64,000 bases of DNA from Bacteroidota bacterium. GTDB taxonomy: Bacteria; Bacteroidota; Bacteroidia; 2-12-FULL-35-15. Position 1 is the stretch's first letter. Each line of letters opens with the position of its first letter. This document shows, in pieces, positions 8,401-17,510 of the stretch. The DNA lies in contig CANJYB010000021.1 of assembly GCA_947479085.1 (NCBI GenBank), positions 1 through 64,000 on the forward strand. The letters run 5' to 3'. The notes under the pieces were generated by a model. The model searched no databases, was not told the origin of the DNA, and saw nothing but the letters and a program-made list of their open reading frames with translations. Both the position numbers and the translations under genes were made by a program.

Positions 8401-8862
8401 ATGACAATTGTAAAATGGAAAAAACCTGCTACTGAGGGTCAGAAATCAGTAAATCCTGCATTATTTAATTCTCCGTTTTCAGGATTATTCGAAAATCTAT
8501 TAGGAGAAGAGTATTTCACTAAAGAATTTGCCTCTTATGTACCTGCGGCAAATTTTTCGGAAACGAAAGATCATTTTAATTTAGAGCTTTCGGCTCCGGG
8601 TTTTGAAAAAGAAGATTTCAAAATACAAGTGAACAAAGGAGTATTAACCATTTCGGGTGAACACAAAAGCGAAAAGGAAACCACCGAAAAAAACTATTCG
8701 CGTAAGGAGTTTGCTTACGGTTCTTTTCAAAGAAGCTTTACTTTGCCCGAAGAAGCAAACGAAAATGCCATAGAAGCAAAATACGAAAATGGTATTTTGA
8801 AAATGGCGTTGGCTAAAAAAGAAGAATTGAAAAAAGAAGCTATCGAAATTAAAATTTCGTAA
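8401..8862 (+). CDS. Small heat-shock protein (Hsp20/alpha-crystallin)
   Basis: ATP-independent holdase chaperone that binds unfolding proteins in the cytoplasm. 153 residues. The alpha-crystallin domain runs from about residue 45 ('VPAANFSETKDHFNLELSAP') to about 145, including the family motif 'AKYENGILKMALAKKEE'. The C-terminal IxI motif needed for oligomer assembly is present (IEIKIS). A short membrane-protein gene follows 42 bases after the stop and probably shares the transcript, which ends at the terminator at 9101. Confidence 0.95.
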   Translation: MTIVKWKKPATEGQKSVNPALFNSPFSGLFENLLGEEYFTKEFASYVPAANFSETKDHFNLELSAPGFEKEDFKIQVNKGVLTISGEHKSEKETTEKNYSRKEFAYGSFQRSFTLPEEANENAIEAKYENGILKMALAKKEELKKEAIEIKIS

Positions 8863-8904
8863 TGCAAAGTTGTACTAATGTTTAACTTATAAAACAAATA
8901 AGCT

Positions 8905-9081
8905 ATGAGTTCATTAATTATAAGTCTGGGTATTCTGCTTACAGGTGTGGTAAGTATCATTGTACTTGCCAGCCAGGCAGGAGCCCCTCCGAAACAAAAT
9001 TCTGACAGAAAGGAAGAGAATCTAAAAGACAGCAGGTCCAACGACTTTCTGGATTTCTCCGGAGGCTTTCTGGGCATATAG
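8905..9081 (+). CDS. Small single-pass membrane protein downstream of hsp20
   Basis: A 58-residue ORF from ATG 8905 to TAG 9079-9081. It begins 'MSSLIISLGILLTGVVSII', one strong hydrophobic helix (about residues 4-24), followed by a charged tail ('DRKEENLKDSRSNDF') and 'FSGGFLGI'. Signal-peptidase-like residues 'ASQAGA' follow the helix, so it could also be a small secreted peptide. Position between hsp20 and a good terminator suggests a stress-linked two-gene operon. No family is recognised. Confidence 0.6.
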   Translation: MSSLIISLGILLTGVVSIIVLASQAGAPPKQNSDRKEENLKDSRSNDFLDFSGGFLGI

Positions 9082-9100
9082 TGCAACAGTAATTTTAGCA

Positions 9101-9136
9101 AAAAAGGGGACGGAGATATTCCGTTCCCTTTTTTTG
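9101..9136 (+). terminator. Rho-independent terminator of the hsp20 unit
   Basis: Stem AAGGGGACGGA / TCCGTTCCCTT (one G-T pair), short loop, then a run of seven T. Confidence 0.85.
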
Positions 9137-9216
9137 TTTTACCTGACTCCATGATTTAGCAGGGCTTGTTTCTGCTAAAAACAAAAAATAAAAGCCTTTT
9201 TTTCGAAAAAATACAA

Positions 9217-9224
9217 TATTTTTG
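9217..9224 (+). promoter_or_regulatory. Promoter -7 box of sprE
   Basis: TATTTTTG matches TAnnTTTG, 42 bases before the ATG at 9267. Confidence 0.5.
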
Positions 9225-9266
9225 CAATCCTTTCGTTATCTATAGGATAAACGAAGAACTTAAAAA

Positions 9267-11939
9267 ATGAAATTTAAAAAAATCTATCTCTTCTTTTTGC
9301 CTTTAATGCTGGTATTACTTGGCGGCTGCAAAACCAATAAGAACAACTGGTTTTACAGGGGTTTTCATAACATGAATTCGCGCTATAACGGCTATTTTTA
9401 TTCTAAAGAGAACATGAAAGAGTCAATAAAAAAGGTGGAGAAAGCCTACAAGGAAGATTATACCAAGCTGCTACCCATCTGGATTTATACAGATAATAAA
9501 ACCTCCAAAGGTTTTTATGCTGATTTTGATAAAACCATCAAAAAGTCGTCAACCGTTATTCAGCGCCATGCCATTACTGATAAAAAGAAAATAAAGGAAA
9601 TACCAGGTGCGGTGCGGTGGATAGACGAAAATTATATTCTTATTGGCCAGGCACATTTTTACAAGCGCGATTTGTTTTCGGCTCTCGAAGCGTTTGAATA
9701 TGTAGCTAAAACCTATAATAAAATTCAGAAAGCTAAATACAGCGGTTTGTTATGGATGATGCATGCCGATAATGAAATTGGTAGCTATTCATTAACCGAA
9801 GGGATAATAGATGACATACGTAACTCCAAAGATGTGCCCGATACCCGTGAGTTCAAAAAAGAATACGCCCTGCTTACAGCAGACCTTGAAATAAAAACAG
9901 GAGAATATGCTTCTGCCATTCGCGATTTGGAAAAAGGAATATCATTTACCAAAAAGAAAAAAGAAAAAGGCCGCTATACTTTTATTCTTGCTCAGCTTTA
10001 CGAAAAAGTAGGCGATAACAAAAATGCTTCCCGCCTTTTTGCATTAGTTCCTCCGTTACACCCTAATTACGAAATGGAATTTAATGCCAAAATAAACCAG
10101 GCCCGTCTATACGAGACGGAGAACGGAGACAGCAGGGAAATAAAAAGGCAGTTGGCAAAAATGCTGAAAGATGAAAAAAACATTGAGTACCGCGACCAGA
10201 TTTATTATGCCTATGCAAATATCGCTTATCGCGAAAAAGATATTGCAGCAACAATGGATTACCTCAACAAATCTATAAAAGCAAGTACATCAAATACCAC
10301 CCAAAAAGCTTTATCGTACTTAAAACGTGGTGATATCTACTTCGACCAGACCAATTACCGTGGTGCAGAATCCAATTACGATACCACCATGCAGGTATTG
10401 CCAAAGGATTATCCTGATTATGCAAAAATTGATGAAAAACAAAAAGCATTATCATCTCTGGTATCGAACCTGAAGGTGATAGACATGGAAGACAGCTTGC
10501 AAACATTGGCAAGAATGAGTGAAAAAGACCGGAATAGTGCCATTGATAAACTTATAGCCAAAGCGGAAGAAGAAGAAAAGGCAAGAGAAGAAGAGAAGGA
10601 AAGAAATGAAATGGTGTCGAAAGACCTGGCACCAGATAACAAACCTGCAAATACGACACAGCAAACGGGAGCCTGGTATTTTTACAACCCGGCTACGGTA
10701 AGTTTTGGAGCAGGGGAGTTTGTTAAGAAATGGGGAAACCGTAAACAGGAAGACGATTGGAACAGAGCGGACAAGAGTATTATACAAAATGCAAACACTA
10801 ACGACAACGATACCACCGGACAAGGAGGAACAAAAGATGTAGCTGCAAAAACAAAAAACAAAAAAGACAGAAGCTTTTATTTGAAAAAAATACCGCTAAC
10901 AGAGGATGCGATTGCCAAATCGAATATTAAAATAGTGGATGCTTATTATAATGCAGGGACTATTTATAAAGAACAGATATTAAATAACCAGAAATCGGTT
11001 GAAACACTGGAAGAGTTATTAAAACGTTATCCCGAAAATAAATACAAAATGTCCTGTTATTACCAGCTGTACAGAACCTACCTGGCCATGAACAACCAAA
11101 CTAAATCGGATTATTATAAAAACATCATTCTTAATAATTACCCTGACACTCAGTATTCACAAATCATCAGAGACCCAAGCAAGGCAAAAGATCTGGCAGC
11201 AACCAAGTCGGAAGTGGAGATGTTTTATACCGGAACCTATGGCATGTATACCTCTGGCAGATATACAGAAGCATTGGCGAACTGTATAAAAGCAGAAACT
11301 GATTACTCAAAAAGCAACTTAGTTTCACAGTTTGCTTTTATTAAAGCATTGTGTATAGGCAGAACTCAGGATATCAATGCGTTTGAAGCAGCTTTGCAGC
11401 AGGTAGTTATTAAATATCCAAAAAGCGAAGTAAAACCAAAAGCACAGGAAATTCTGGATGCTATTAAAAAACAAAAAGAATCAGCAGCTAAGGATACCGC
11501 AAATGGTATTAAGCCAGCCAACGATTCCACCAAAACTTCTTCTACAGTAAACAATGATACCACTGCAGCACCAAAATTTGTTTTCAAGGAAGATGGTGAG
11601 TATTATTGGGTAATGATTTGGGACAACGGAAAGGGAAACATTAATAATTTCAAAATGAAATTATCAAATGCCACGACCGAGTCGTTTGGAACCCAGGACT
11701 TGAGTATTTCCAGCATCTTTTTGGACCTGGCGCACCAGTTAATTTCTGTAAAAACATTTGACGGAAGAGAGCAGGCCATGAACTATTACAACTTCTTTAA
11801 GGAAAGAACAGCAACTTACACCGACCTGGAGGCGGGTAGTTATCAGTCGTTTATCATTTCGGCAGAAAATTACACTGTGTTTTATAAAGACAAAAACGTG
11901 GAAGACTATCAGGAGTTTTTTGCACAAAACTATCAGTAA
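9267..11939 (+). CDS. sprE: TPR lipoprotein of the type IX secretion system, SprE/PorW-like
   Basis: 890 residues. Lipoprotein signal with lipobox 'LGGC' at about residues 18-21, then the family-like start 'KTNKNNWFYRGFHNMNSRYN'. TPR-like helical repeats cover about residues 110-400 and 560-730 ('AHFYKRDLFSALEAFEYVA', 'YLKRGDIYFDQTNYRGAE'). A low-complexity Lys/Glu stretch sits near 430-460. The C-terminal domain carries 'YYWVMIWDNGKGNINNFK'. SprE (PorW) is an outer-membrane lipoprotein needed for T9SS secretion and gliding, reported to link the PorK/PorN ring to the translocon. Assignment is by architecture and start sequence. It is transcribed in the same direction as the bactofilin and atp genes. 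Confidence 0.8.
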   Translation: MKFKKIYLFFLPLMLVLLGGCKTNKNNWFYRGFHNMNSRYNGYFYSKENMKESIKKVEKAYKEDYTKLLPIWIYTDNKTSKGFYADFDKTIKKSSTVIQRHAITDKKKIKEIPGAVRWIDENYILIGQAHFYKRDLFSALEAFEYVAKTYNKIQKAKYSGLLWMMHADNEIGSYSLTEGIIDDIRNSKDVPDTREFKKEYALLTADLEIKTGEYASAIRDLEKGISFTKKKKEKGRYTFILAQLYEKVGDNKNASRLFALVPPLHPNYEMEFNAKINQARLYETENGDSREIKRQLAKMLKDEKNIEYRDQIYYAYANIAYREKDIAATMDYLNKSIKASTSNTTQKALSYLKRGDIYFDQTNYRGAESNYDTTMQVLPKDYPDYAKIDEKQKALSSLVSNLKVIDMEDSLQTLARMSEKDRNSAIDKLIAKAEEEEKAREEEKERNEMVSKDLAPDNKPANTTQQTGAWYFYNPATVSFGAGEFVKKWGNRKQEDDWNRADKSIIQNANTNDNDTTGQGGTKDVAAKTKNKKDRSFYLKKIPLTEDAIAKSNIKIVDAYYNAGTIYKEQILNNQKSVETLEELLKRYPENKYKMSCYYQLYRTYLAMNNQTKSDYYKNIILNNYPDTQYSQIIRDPSKAKDLAATKSEVEMFYTGTYGMYTSGRYTEALANCIKAETDYSKSNLVSQFAFIKALCIGRTQDINAFEAALQQVVIKYPKSEVKPKAQEILDAIKKQKESAAKDTANGIKPANDSTKTSSTVNNDTTAAPKFVFKEDGEYYWVMIWDNGKGNINNFKMKLSNATTESFGTQDLSISSIFLDLAHQLISVKTFDGREQAMNYYNFFKERTATYTDLEAGSYQSFIISAENYTVFYKDKNVEDYQEFFAQNYQ

Positions 11940-11991
11940 AACATCTATTTGAATAAATTTTTATATCTTCGCTAACTAAAATCTGGAAATT

Positions 11992-12420
11992 ATGGCAATG
12001 TTCAACGGCTCAAACGAAAAAACCGGCTCTTCTGAAAGCAACTCCTCAGTAAATTTAATTGGTGCAGGCACCAAAATAGAAGGGGATATAATCACCAATG
12101 GAGATATCCGTATTGATGGAACTCTTACAGGTTCTATTAACGTAAAAGGCAAATTAGTAGTTGGCGCTTCCGGTATATTGGAGGGTGAAATTATTTGTCA
12201 GAATGCAGATATTTCAGGAACCGTAAAAGGTAAAATAGGTGTGGCTGAATTATTGTCTTTAAAAGCTTCCGCAAAACTTACCTGTGATATTATTACTAAC
12301 AAAATAGCTGTTGAACCGGGAGCTACTTTCTCCGGTTCGTGCTCTATGGGAGGAGTAATAAAAGACATTAAAGGTGCTCAGCAACAGGAAAAATCCAAAG
12401 TCAACGAAAAAACCGCTTAA
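11992..12420 (+). CDS. Bactofilin (polymer-forming cytoskeletal protein)
   Basis: 142 residues. The central region (about 20-120) is the DUF583 right-handed beta-helix: repeating hydrophobic/Gly pattern 'GAGTKIEGDIITNGDIRIDG', 'GSINVKGKLVVGASGILEG', 'AVEPGATFSGSCSMGG'. Such proteins polymerise without nucleotide into filaments that scaffold cell-wall enzymes or polar structures. The flanks are short, charged and probably disordered. The last 47 bases overlap the start of atpZ in another frame, so the two are tightly linked; bactofilin next to ATP synthase genes is an arrangement I have seen in Bacteroidota. Confidence 0.93.
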   Translation: MAMFNGSNEKTGSSESNSSVNLIGAGTKIEGDIITNGDIRIDGTLTGSINVKGKLVVGASGILEGEIICQNADISGTVKGKIGVAELLSLKASAKLTCDIITNKIAVEPGATFSGSCSMGGVIKDIKGAQQQEKSKVNEKTA

Positions 12421-12610
12421 CAATTACGCTAAGTATTCTGTAATGGGCTTCCAGATGGGAGCTATCATTTTTGTGGGGATGTATGGCGGTATTAAGCTGG
12501 ATGAATACCTTGGCATTAAGAAATTTCCAATATTTACCATTGTCCTTTCCTTACTTTCTGTTTTCGGGGCTATTTATTTTGTTATTAAAGACTTTTTGAA
12601 AAAGAAATAA
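12374..12610 (+). CDS. atpZ: AtpZ-like ATP synthase accessory protein
   Basis: 78 residues with two transmembrane helices. 'NNYAKYSVMGFQMGAIIFVG' and 'YGGIKLDEYLGIKKFPIFTI' match the AtpZ/AtpI family (Fo assembly factor or Mg2+/Ca2+ carrier). There is no GTG or TTG after 12374 that retains the conserved 'NNYAKYS' block; the next ATG (12443) would remove it. The 47-nt overlap with bactofilin therefore looks genuine. Confidence 0.85.
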   Translation: MLSNRKNPKSTKKPLNNYAKYSVMGFQMGAIIFVGMYGGIKLDEYLGIKKFPIFTIVLSLLSVFGAIYFVIKDFLKKK

Positions 12611-12624
12611 CCCAACCTTTTGAT

Positions 12625-12987
12625 ATGATTAAGAATACCATCATTTTTTCCTTCGTTTTAATAGTTATTGCATTACTTTGGGACCTTTTTGTTCCTGAAA
12701 ACCTGAAATCTCCGGCTTCGCCTTATATTGTTATCTACTTTTTTCTTGCCACCATTATTACTCACCGGATATTGATGAAAACCAATAAACAATCTCCACA
12801 GAATTTTATTCGGGCCTACTTGGGAACCACCGCCCTTCGACTTTTTTTAAACCTGATGATTATTATTGCCTTTATGTTGATTAACAGGGCAGGAGCCACG
12901 GCTTTCACCCTTTCTTTTCTTGTTTTTTACTTCCTTTACCTTATTTTCGAAATCATTTCTTTGCAAAAAGATTTGAAAGCAAAATAA
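12625..12987 (+). CDS. AtpI-position small membrane protein
   Basis: 120 residues with four predicted transmembrane helices (about 5-22, 33-50, 68-85 and 92-112), starting 14 bases after atpZ and preceding atpB. In Bacteroidota a protein of this size sits between atpZ and atpB and is thought to help assemble the c-ring, like AtpI; similarity to E. coli AtpI is not evident by eye, so no gene symbol is given. Rich in Phe, Leu and Ile, with a basic C-terminus 'LQKDLKAK' that would face the cytoplasm by the positive-inside rule. Confidence 0.7.
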   Translation: MIKNTIIFSFVLIVIALLWDLFVPENLKSPASPYIVIYFFLATIITHRILMKTNKQSPQNFIRAYLGTTALRLFLNLMIIIAFMLINRAGATAFTLSFLVFYFLYLIFEIISLQKDLKAK

Positions 12988-13055
12988 TACTTCCATTGTT
13001 AAAAGAATTCGGCAAAAAAAGCACTTATTTTTTCCCGATAAGTAGTTTAATTTTA

Positions 13056-13063
13056 TACATTTG
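13056..13063 (+). promoter_or_regulatory. Internal promoter -7 box before atpB
   Basis: TACATTTG fits TAnnTTTG exactly. Initiation about 7 bases downstream (near 13070) would leave no room for a leader before the TTG at 13072, but gives about 30 nt before the ATG at 13102. Confidence 0.55.
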
Positions 13064-13101
13064 CACCCGATTTGAAAAAAAAGAACAACACATTCCCTGC
13101 A

Positions 13102-14202
13102 ATGACTAACAAAATCAATATATACAAGCACTTTTTAGTAATTCTTTCATTATTCGTTTCTTTCTCTGTTTTTGCCCAGGAACCTACCATGGTTTCTGAA
13201 CAAAAAGAAACCGCTTCCGAAGAACCAAAATCAGAGAAATTTAATGCAGGGGAATTAATCATTGACCACATTATTGACGCTCACGAATGGCATGTTGCCG
13301 GACATATTGCTTTACCGCTTCCCATCATTCTTTATTCTTCCGAAAAAGGACTTAGCATGTTTTCTTCTTCTCACCTGGAAGGTGGTGAAGTGTATAACGG
13401 ATATAAATTAATTAAAAACGACATCGTTGAAGTAAACGAAGACGGAACAACCAATGAAGCAGCAACTGCAAAACTTTGGGACATTTCCATTACCAAAAAC
13501 GTAGCTTCCATGTTTATCAGCATTTTGTTAATGCTTTGGATGTTTACTTCGGCTGCAAAAGCATACAAACGTAATCCGGGAAAAGCACCGAAAGGAATGC
13601 AGGGGTTATTGGAACCATTAATCATTTTCGTAAGAGATGATATTGCCAAATCTGCTATTGGTGAAAAAAAATACAAAAGATACCTTCCTTTTTTACTTAC
13701 TGTTTTCTTTTTTATCTGGGTCAATAACTTGATGGGGTTAATTCCCTTCCTTCCGGGTGGGGCTAACTTAACAGGTAACATTGCAATTGGGATGACCCTG
13801 GCAATTGTAGTATTTTTAATCACCATTTTCACTGCCAACTGGAATTACTGGAGACACATTATCGCCATGCCCGGTGTGCCAATTGGTGTATTGGTTATTC
13901 TTACCCCTATTGAAATTTTCGGAATGTTTTTAAAACCAATGGTATTGATGATACGACTTTTTGCTAACATGCTGGCTGGTCACATCATCGCATTGTCGTT
14001 CTTTTGTTTGATATTTATATTTGCAGAAATGAGCACCGGCTTAGGTTACGGAGTAGCTGTGTTTTCTGTGGCGTTCACCATCTTTATGGGAATGTTGGAA
14101 TTATTAGTTGCATTTCTTCAGGCGTATGTGTTTACACTATTAGCAGCAATGTATTTCGGAGCTGCTATTGAAGAACATCATCACGAAGAAGCACATCATT
14201 AA
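13102..14202 (+). CDS. atpB: ATP synthase subunit a
   Basis: Fo stator subunit forming the proton half-channels. From ATG 13102 it has 366 residues, longer than E. coli AtpB (271). The extra N-terminal part is a signal peptide ('FVSFSVFA' then 'QEPTM') and a periplasmic domain of about 100 residues, usual in Bacteroidota. The core has the essential Arg in 'MIRLFANMLAGHIIAL' and the C-terminal helix pair 'VAFLQAYVFTLLAAMYFGAA'; it ends in a His-rich tail. An upstream in-frame TTG (13072) is possible, but the ATG fits the promoter and leaves a clean signal peptide. Confidence 0.95.
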   Translation: MTNKINIYKHFLVILSLFVSFSVFAQEPTMVSEQKETASEEPKSEKFNAGELIIDHIIDAHEWHVAGHIALPLPIILYSSEKGLSMFSSSHLEGGEVYNGYKLIKNDIVEVNEDGTTNEAATAKLWDISITKNVASMFISILLMLWMFTSAAKAYKRNPGKAPKGMQGLLEPLIIFVRDDIAKSAIGEKKYKRYLPFLLTVFFFIWVNNLMGLIPFLPGGANLTGNIAIGMTLAIVVFLITIFTANWNYWRHIIAMPGVPIGVLVILTPIEIFGMFLKPMVLMIRLFANMLAGHIIALSFFCLIFIFAEMSTGLGYGVAVFSVAFTIFMGMLELLVAFLQAYVFTLLAAMYFGAAIEEHHHEEAHH

Positions 14203-14236
14203 GATATTACTGCTGAATTCCCTTGCAGCAGATTAA

Positions 14237-14530
<294 letters not shown>

Positions 14531-14545
14531 TCTGCAATCAAATTT

Positions 14546-14581
14546 TCTGAACTGCAACGGTTGGTTGCAGTTCAGATTTTT
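14546..14581 (+). terminator. Hairpin with T-run inside the atp operon
   Basis: Perfect 13-bp stem TCTGAACTGCAAC (14546-14558) / GTTGCAGTTCAGA (14564-14576), 5-nt loop, then TTTTT. It has terminator shape but lies between atpE and atpF, so it is probably a partial terminator or a 3' end that protects the upstream mRNA. Confidence 0.7.
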
Positions 14582-14633
14582 AAAAACTGAAACAATTAAT
14601 AAATAATATTCAATAAAAAATAATCAATAGAAA

Positions 14634-15128
14634 ATGGAATTAGTTAAACCAGCCTTCGGTCTTATATTTTGGATGTGTATCTCTTTCGGGTTAATATTAT
14701 TTATCCTTAAGAAATTTGCCTGGAGCCCGATTTTAAAAATGTTGAACGACAGAGAAACTTCCATACAGGAAGCGTTGGATTCTGCTGAACGTGCTAAAGA
14801 AGAAATGAAAGCACTACAGGCAGGAAATGAAAAAATATTAGCAGATGCCCGTCACGAACGCGATCAGTTATTGAAAGATGCGCGCGAAATCAGAGAAAAA
14901 ATGATTTCAGAAGCAAAAGGCGTGGCAGCTAAAGAAGGAGAGCGTATGTTAAAATCGGCTCGTGAGAATATTCAAAACGAAAAGATGGCAGCTATCACCG
15001 AACTGAAAAACCAGGTAGGCGTTTTGTCTTTGGAAATTGCTGAAAAGATTTTAAGATCAGAACTTGCTTCTGACGATAAACAAAAAGCATTAGTAAATAC
15101 TTTATTAAAAGACGTTAACTTAAATTAG
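14634..15128 (+). CDS. atpF: ATP synthase subunit b
   Basis: 164 residues: one N-terminal membrane helix ('FGLIFWMCISFGLILFILKK') and a long charged coiled coil ('RAKEEMKALQAGNEKILADA') forming the peripheral stalk that holds the stator against rotation. Length and motif 'MLNDRETSIQEALDSAE' are typical. It follows subunit c after a 103-base gap with the hairpin, and precedes delta. Confidence 0.95.
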   Translation: MELVKPAFGLIFWMCISFGLILFILKKFAWSPILKMLNDRETSIQEALDSAERAKEEMKALQAGNEKILADARHERDQLLKDAREIREKMISEAKGVAAKEGERMLKSARENIQNEKMAAITELKNQVGVLSLEIAEKILRSELASDDKQKALVNTLLKDVNLN

Positions 15129-15130
15129 TT

Positions 15131-15208
15131 TCAAGTTAAAAAGTCCAAAGTTCAAAGTTAGCAGCATTTAAAAACTTTGGACTTGGAACTTTCAAACTTT
15201 GAACTCAA
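15131..15208. repeat. Imperfect palindromic spacer between atpF and atpH
   Basis: Built from inverted and direct copies of AAAGTCCAAAGTTCAAAGTT-like sequence: one arm at 15138-15160, the other (ACTTTGGACTTGGAACTTT) at 15172-15190, and a further CAAACTTTGAACT. It differs in sequence from the spacers of the neighbouring atp genes. Confidence 0.7.
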
Positions 15209-15213
15209 AACAA

Positions 15214-15771
15214 ATGGAAGGAACAAGAGTAGCAGCGAGATACGCAAAATCATTCATTGACCTGGCAATTGAACAAAATGCTTTGGAGCAGGCTTATACT
15301 GATATGAAATACATTGCAGAGGTTTGTGCTTCTACACATGAATTTGTTACATTTTTAAAAAGCCCTATTATTAAAACAGATAAGAAACAAGCTGTTTTGA
15401 AACAAATATTTGAAGGTAAGTTAAGCAAAGTAACTGATGCTTATGTTCGCTTGATTACTGAAAAAAGAAGAGAAATTTACCTTGCTGAAATTGCTCACGA
15501 ATTTATTGAACAATACAAGGAAAAAAACAAAATACTTACTGCTGTGGTTACCACCGCAAACGGAATTGACGACACCATTCGTAAGAAAGTAATGGAAATC
15601 GTTAAAGGTGTAACAACAAGTGAAGTGGTATTACAGGAAGTGATTGACAAAGACATTATCGGAGGATTTATTATACGCGTGGGCGACAAACAGGTGGATG
15701 CAAGTATTGCCCGCAAGTTGAACAGTCTGAAACGCAGCTTTGCTGAGAATCCGTTTATAAAAGAATTTTAA
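15214..15771 (+). CDS. atpH: ATP synthase subunit delta
   Basis: 185 residues from ATG 15214 ('MEGTRVAARYAKSF'); the in-frame TTG at 15199 lies in the palindromic spacer and is a poorer choice. The N-terminal helical domain starts with the family motif 'RVAARYAKSFIDLAIEQ'; the C-terminal domain has 'IDKDIIGGFIIRVGDKQVDASI', the OSCP/delta signature. It joins the top of the alpha3-beta3 hexamer to the b stalk. Confidence 0.95.
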   Translation: MEGTRVAARYAKSFIDLAIEQNALEQAYTDMKYIAEVCASTHEFVTFLKSPIIKTDKKQAVLKQIFEGKLSKVTDAYVRLITEKRREIYLAEIAHEFIEQYKEKNKILTAVVTTANGIDDTIRKKVMEIVKGVTTSEVVLQEVIDKDIIGGFIIRVGDKQVDASIARKLNSLKRSFAENPFIKEF

Positions 15772-15848
15772 GAGTCCTACGAATTACGAATTTTAACGAA
15801 TTACGAATCGTACTAACAACAAACAACAAATAACAAACAACAAAAGAA

Positions 15849-17429
15849 ATGGCTGAAGTAAAACCTGCAGAAGTATCTGCAATTTTAAGACAACAATTAT
15901 CCGGATTTAAATCGGAACAGGAATTAGAAGAAGTAGGAACCGTGTTGCAGGTAGGTGACGGTATTGCCCGTATCTACGGACTTTCGAAAGTTCAATCAGG
16001 AGAGTTGATTGAATTTGAAAGCGGATTGAGAGGAATCGTTTTGAACCTTGAAGAAGATAACGTAGGGGCGGTAACTCTTGGTTCTTCCAATGATATTAAA
16101 GAAGGTGATGTGGTAAAACGTACCGGAAAAATCGCTTCTATCCAGGTGGGAGAAGGGATGTTGGGTCGTGTGGTAGATACCATGGGATTACCGATTGACG
16201 GAAAAGGACCTATCACAGGAACATTATATGAAATGCCCCTTGAGCGTAAAGCACCGGGAGTTATTTACCGTCAGCCGGTAAACGAGCCTTTGCAAACAGG
16301 TTTGAAAGCGGTGGATGCGATGATTCCTATCGGTAGAGGTCAGCGTGAGTTGATTATCGGTGACCGTCAGACAGGTAAAACTGCTGTGGCTATTGATACC
16401 ATCATCAATCAAAAAGAATTTTATGAAGCAGGTCAGCCTGTGTTCTGTATATATGTGGCTATCGGACAAAAAGGTTCGACAGTAGCAAACATTCAGCGTG
16501 TGTTGGAAGAAAACGGAGCAATGGCTTATTCTGTTATTGTATCTGCAACCGCTTCTGACCCTGCTCCGATGCAGTTTTATGCTCCTTTTGCAGGTGCAGC
16601 TATCGGTGAGTTTTTCAGAGACAGTGGCCGTCCGGCATTAATTGTTTATGATGATTTGTCTAAACAGGCAGTTGCTTACCGTGAGGTTTCGTTGTTATTA
16701 CGTAGACCTCCGGGACGTGAGGCATATCCTGGTGACGTGTTTTACTTACACAGCAGATTATTGGAGCGTGCCGCAAAAATCAATGCGAATGATGACATTG
16801 CTAAAAACATGAACGATTTGCCTGATTCCATCAAAGGAATTGTGAAAGGTGGTGGTTCGTTAACCGCTTTGCCAATCATCGAAACACAAGCGGGTGACGT
16901 TTCTGCATATATCCCTACCAACGTAATTTCGATTACTGACGGACAGATATTCCTTGAGTTAAACCTGTTTAACGCTGGTGTTCGTCCTGCTATCAACGTG
17001 GGTATTTCGGTATCTCGTGTGGGTGGTAATGCTCAGATTAAATCAATGAAAAAAGTGGCAGGTACCTTAAAACTTGACCAGGCACAATACCGTGAGTTGG
17101 AAGCGTTCTCTAAATTCGGTTCGGATTTGGATGCTGCTACCAAAGCAGTACTTGACAAAGGTAGCCGTAACGTGGAAATTCTTAAACAAGGACAGTTTTC
17201 GCCAATGAAAGTGGAGCAACAAACAGCTATTCTTTATTGCGGAACCAAAGGCCTTTTGAGAGATGTGCCGGTAAATAAAGTAAGAGAATTTGAAGCAGAA
17301 TTCATTGCTTTCCTTGAAGCAAAACATAAAAACGTATTGAACGATTTGAAAGCCGGTAAATTAACTGATGACATTACCAACGTATTGGAAACAGTAGCAA
17401 AAGATTTATCGAGAGGGTATAAAAACTAA
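15849..17429 (+). CDS. atpA: ATP synthase subunit alpha
   Basis: 526 residues. The Walker A site 'GDRQTGKT' (about residues 174-181), '[20 protein letters not shown]' and '[20 protein letters not shown]' are canonical for alpha; this subunit binds nucleotide non-catalytically and the catalytic beta (atpD) is not in the window. The N-terminal '[18 protein letters not shown]' contacts delta. The 77-base gap before it holds ACGAATTACGAA-type and AACAA-type repeats. Confidence 0.98.
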   Translation: MAEVKPAEVSAILRQQLSGFKSEQELEEVGTVLQVGDGIARIYGLSKVQSGELIEFESGLRGIVLNLEEDNVGAVTLGSSNDIKEGDVVKRTGKIASIQVGEGMLGRVVDTMGLPIDGKGPITGTLYEMPLERKAPGVIYRQPVNEPLQTGLKAVDAMIPIGRGQRELIIGDRQTGKTAVAIDTIINQKEFYEAGQPVFCIYVAIGQKGSTVANIQRVLEENGAMAYSVIVSATASDPAPMQFYAPFAGAAIGEFFRDSGRPALIVYDDLSKQAVAYREVSLLLRRPPGREAYPGDVFYLHSRLLERAAKINANDDIAKNMNDLPDSIKGIVKGGGSLTALPIIETQAGDVSAYIPTNVISITDGQIFLELNLFNAGVRPAINVGISVSRVGGNAQIKSMKKVAGTLKLDQAQYRELEAFSKFGSDLDAATKAVLDKGSRNVEILKQGQFSPMKVEQQTAILYCGTKGLLRDVPVNKVREFEAEFIAFLEAKHKNVLNDLKAGKLTDDITNVLETVAKDLSRGYKN

Positions 17430-17510
17430 TTAATTGATGTGCAGATTTACCGATGTGCGGATTAATGCAATTGGTACATTGGTAAATCGGTACATTGGTA
17501 CATCAATAAA
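17430..17510. repeat. Palindromic spacer between atpA and atpG
   Basis: Two inverted blocks of short words: GATGTGCAGATTTACCGATG and GCGGATTAATGC, then TTGGTACATTGGTAAATCGG and TACATTGGTACATC. Words such as GATTTACC and GGTAAATC are complementary, so the spacer can fold on itself. Confidence 0.6.

Noticed and set aside
13072-13101. TTG start for atpB
   Set aside because: Too close to the -7 box and gives a worse signal peptide than ATG 13102.
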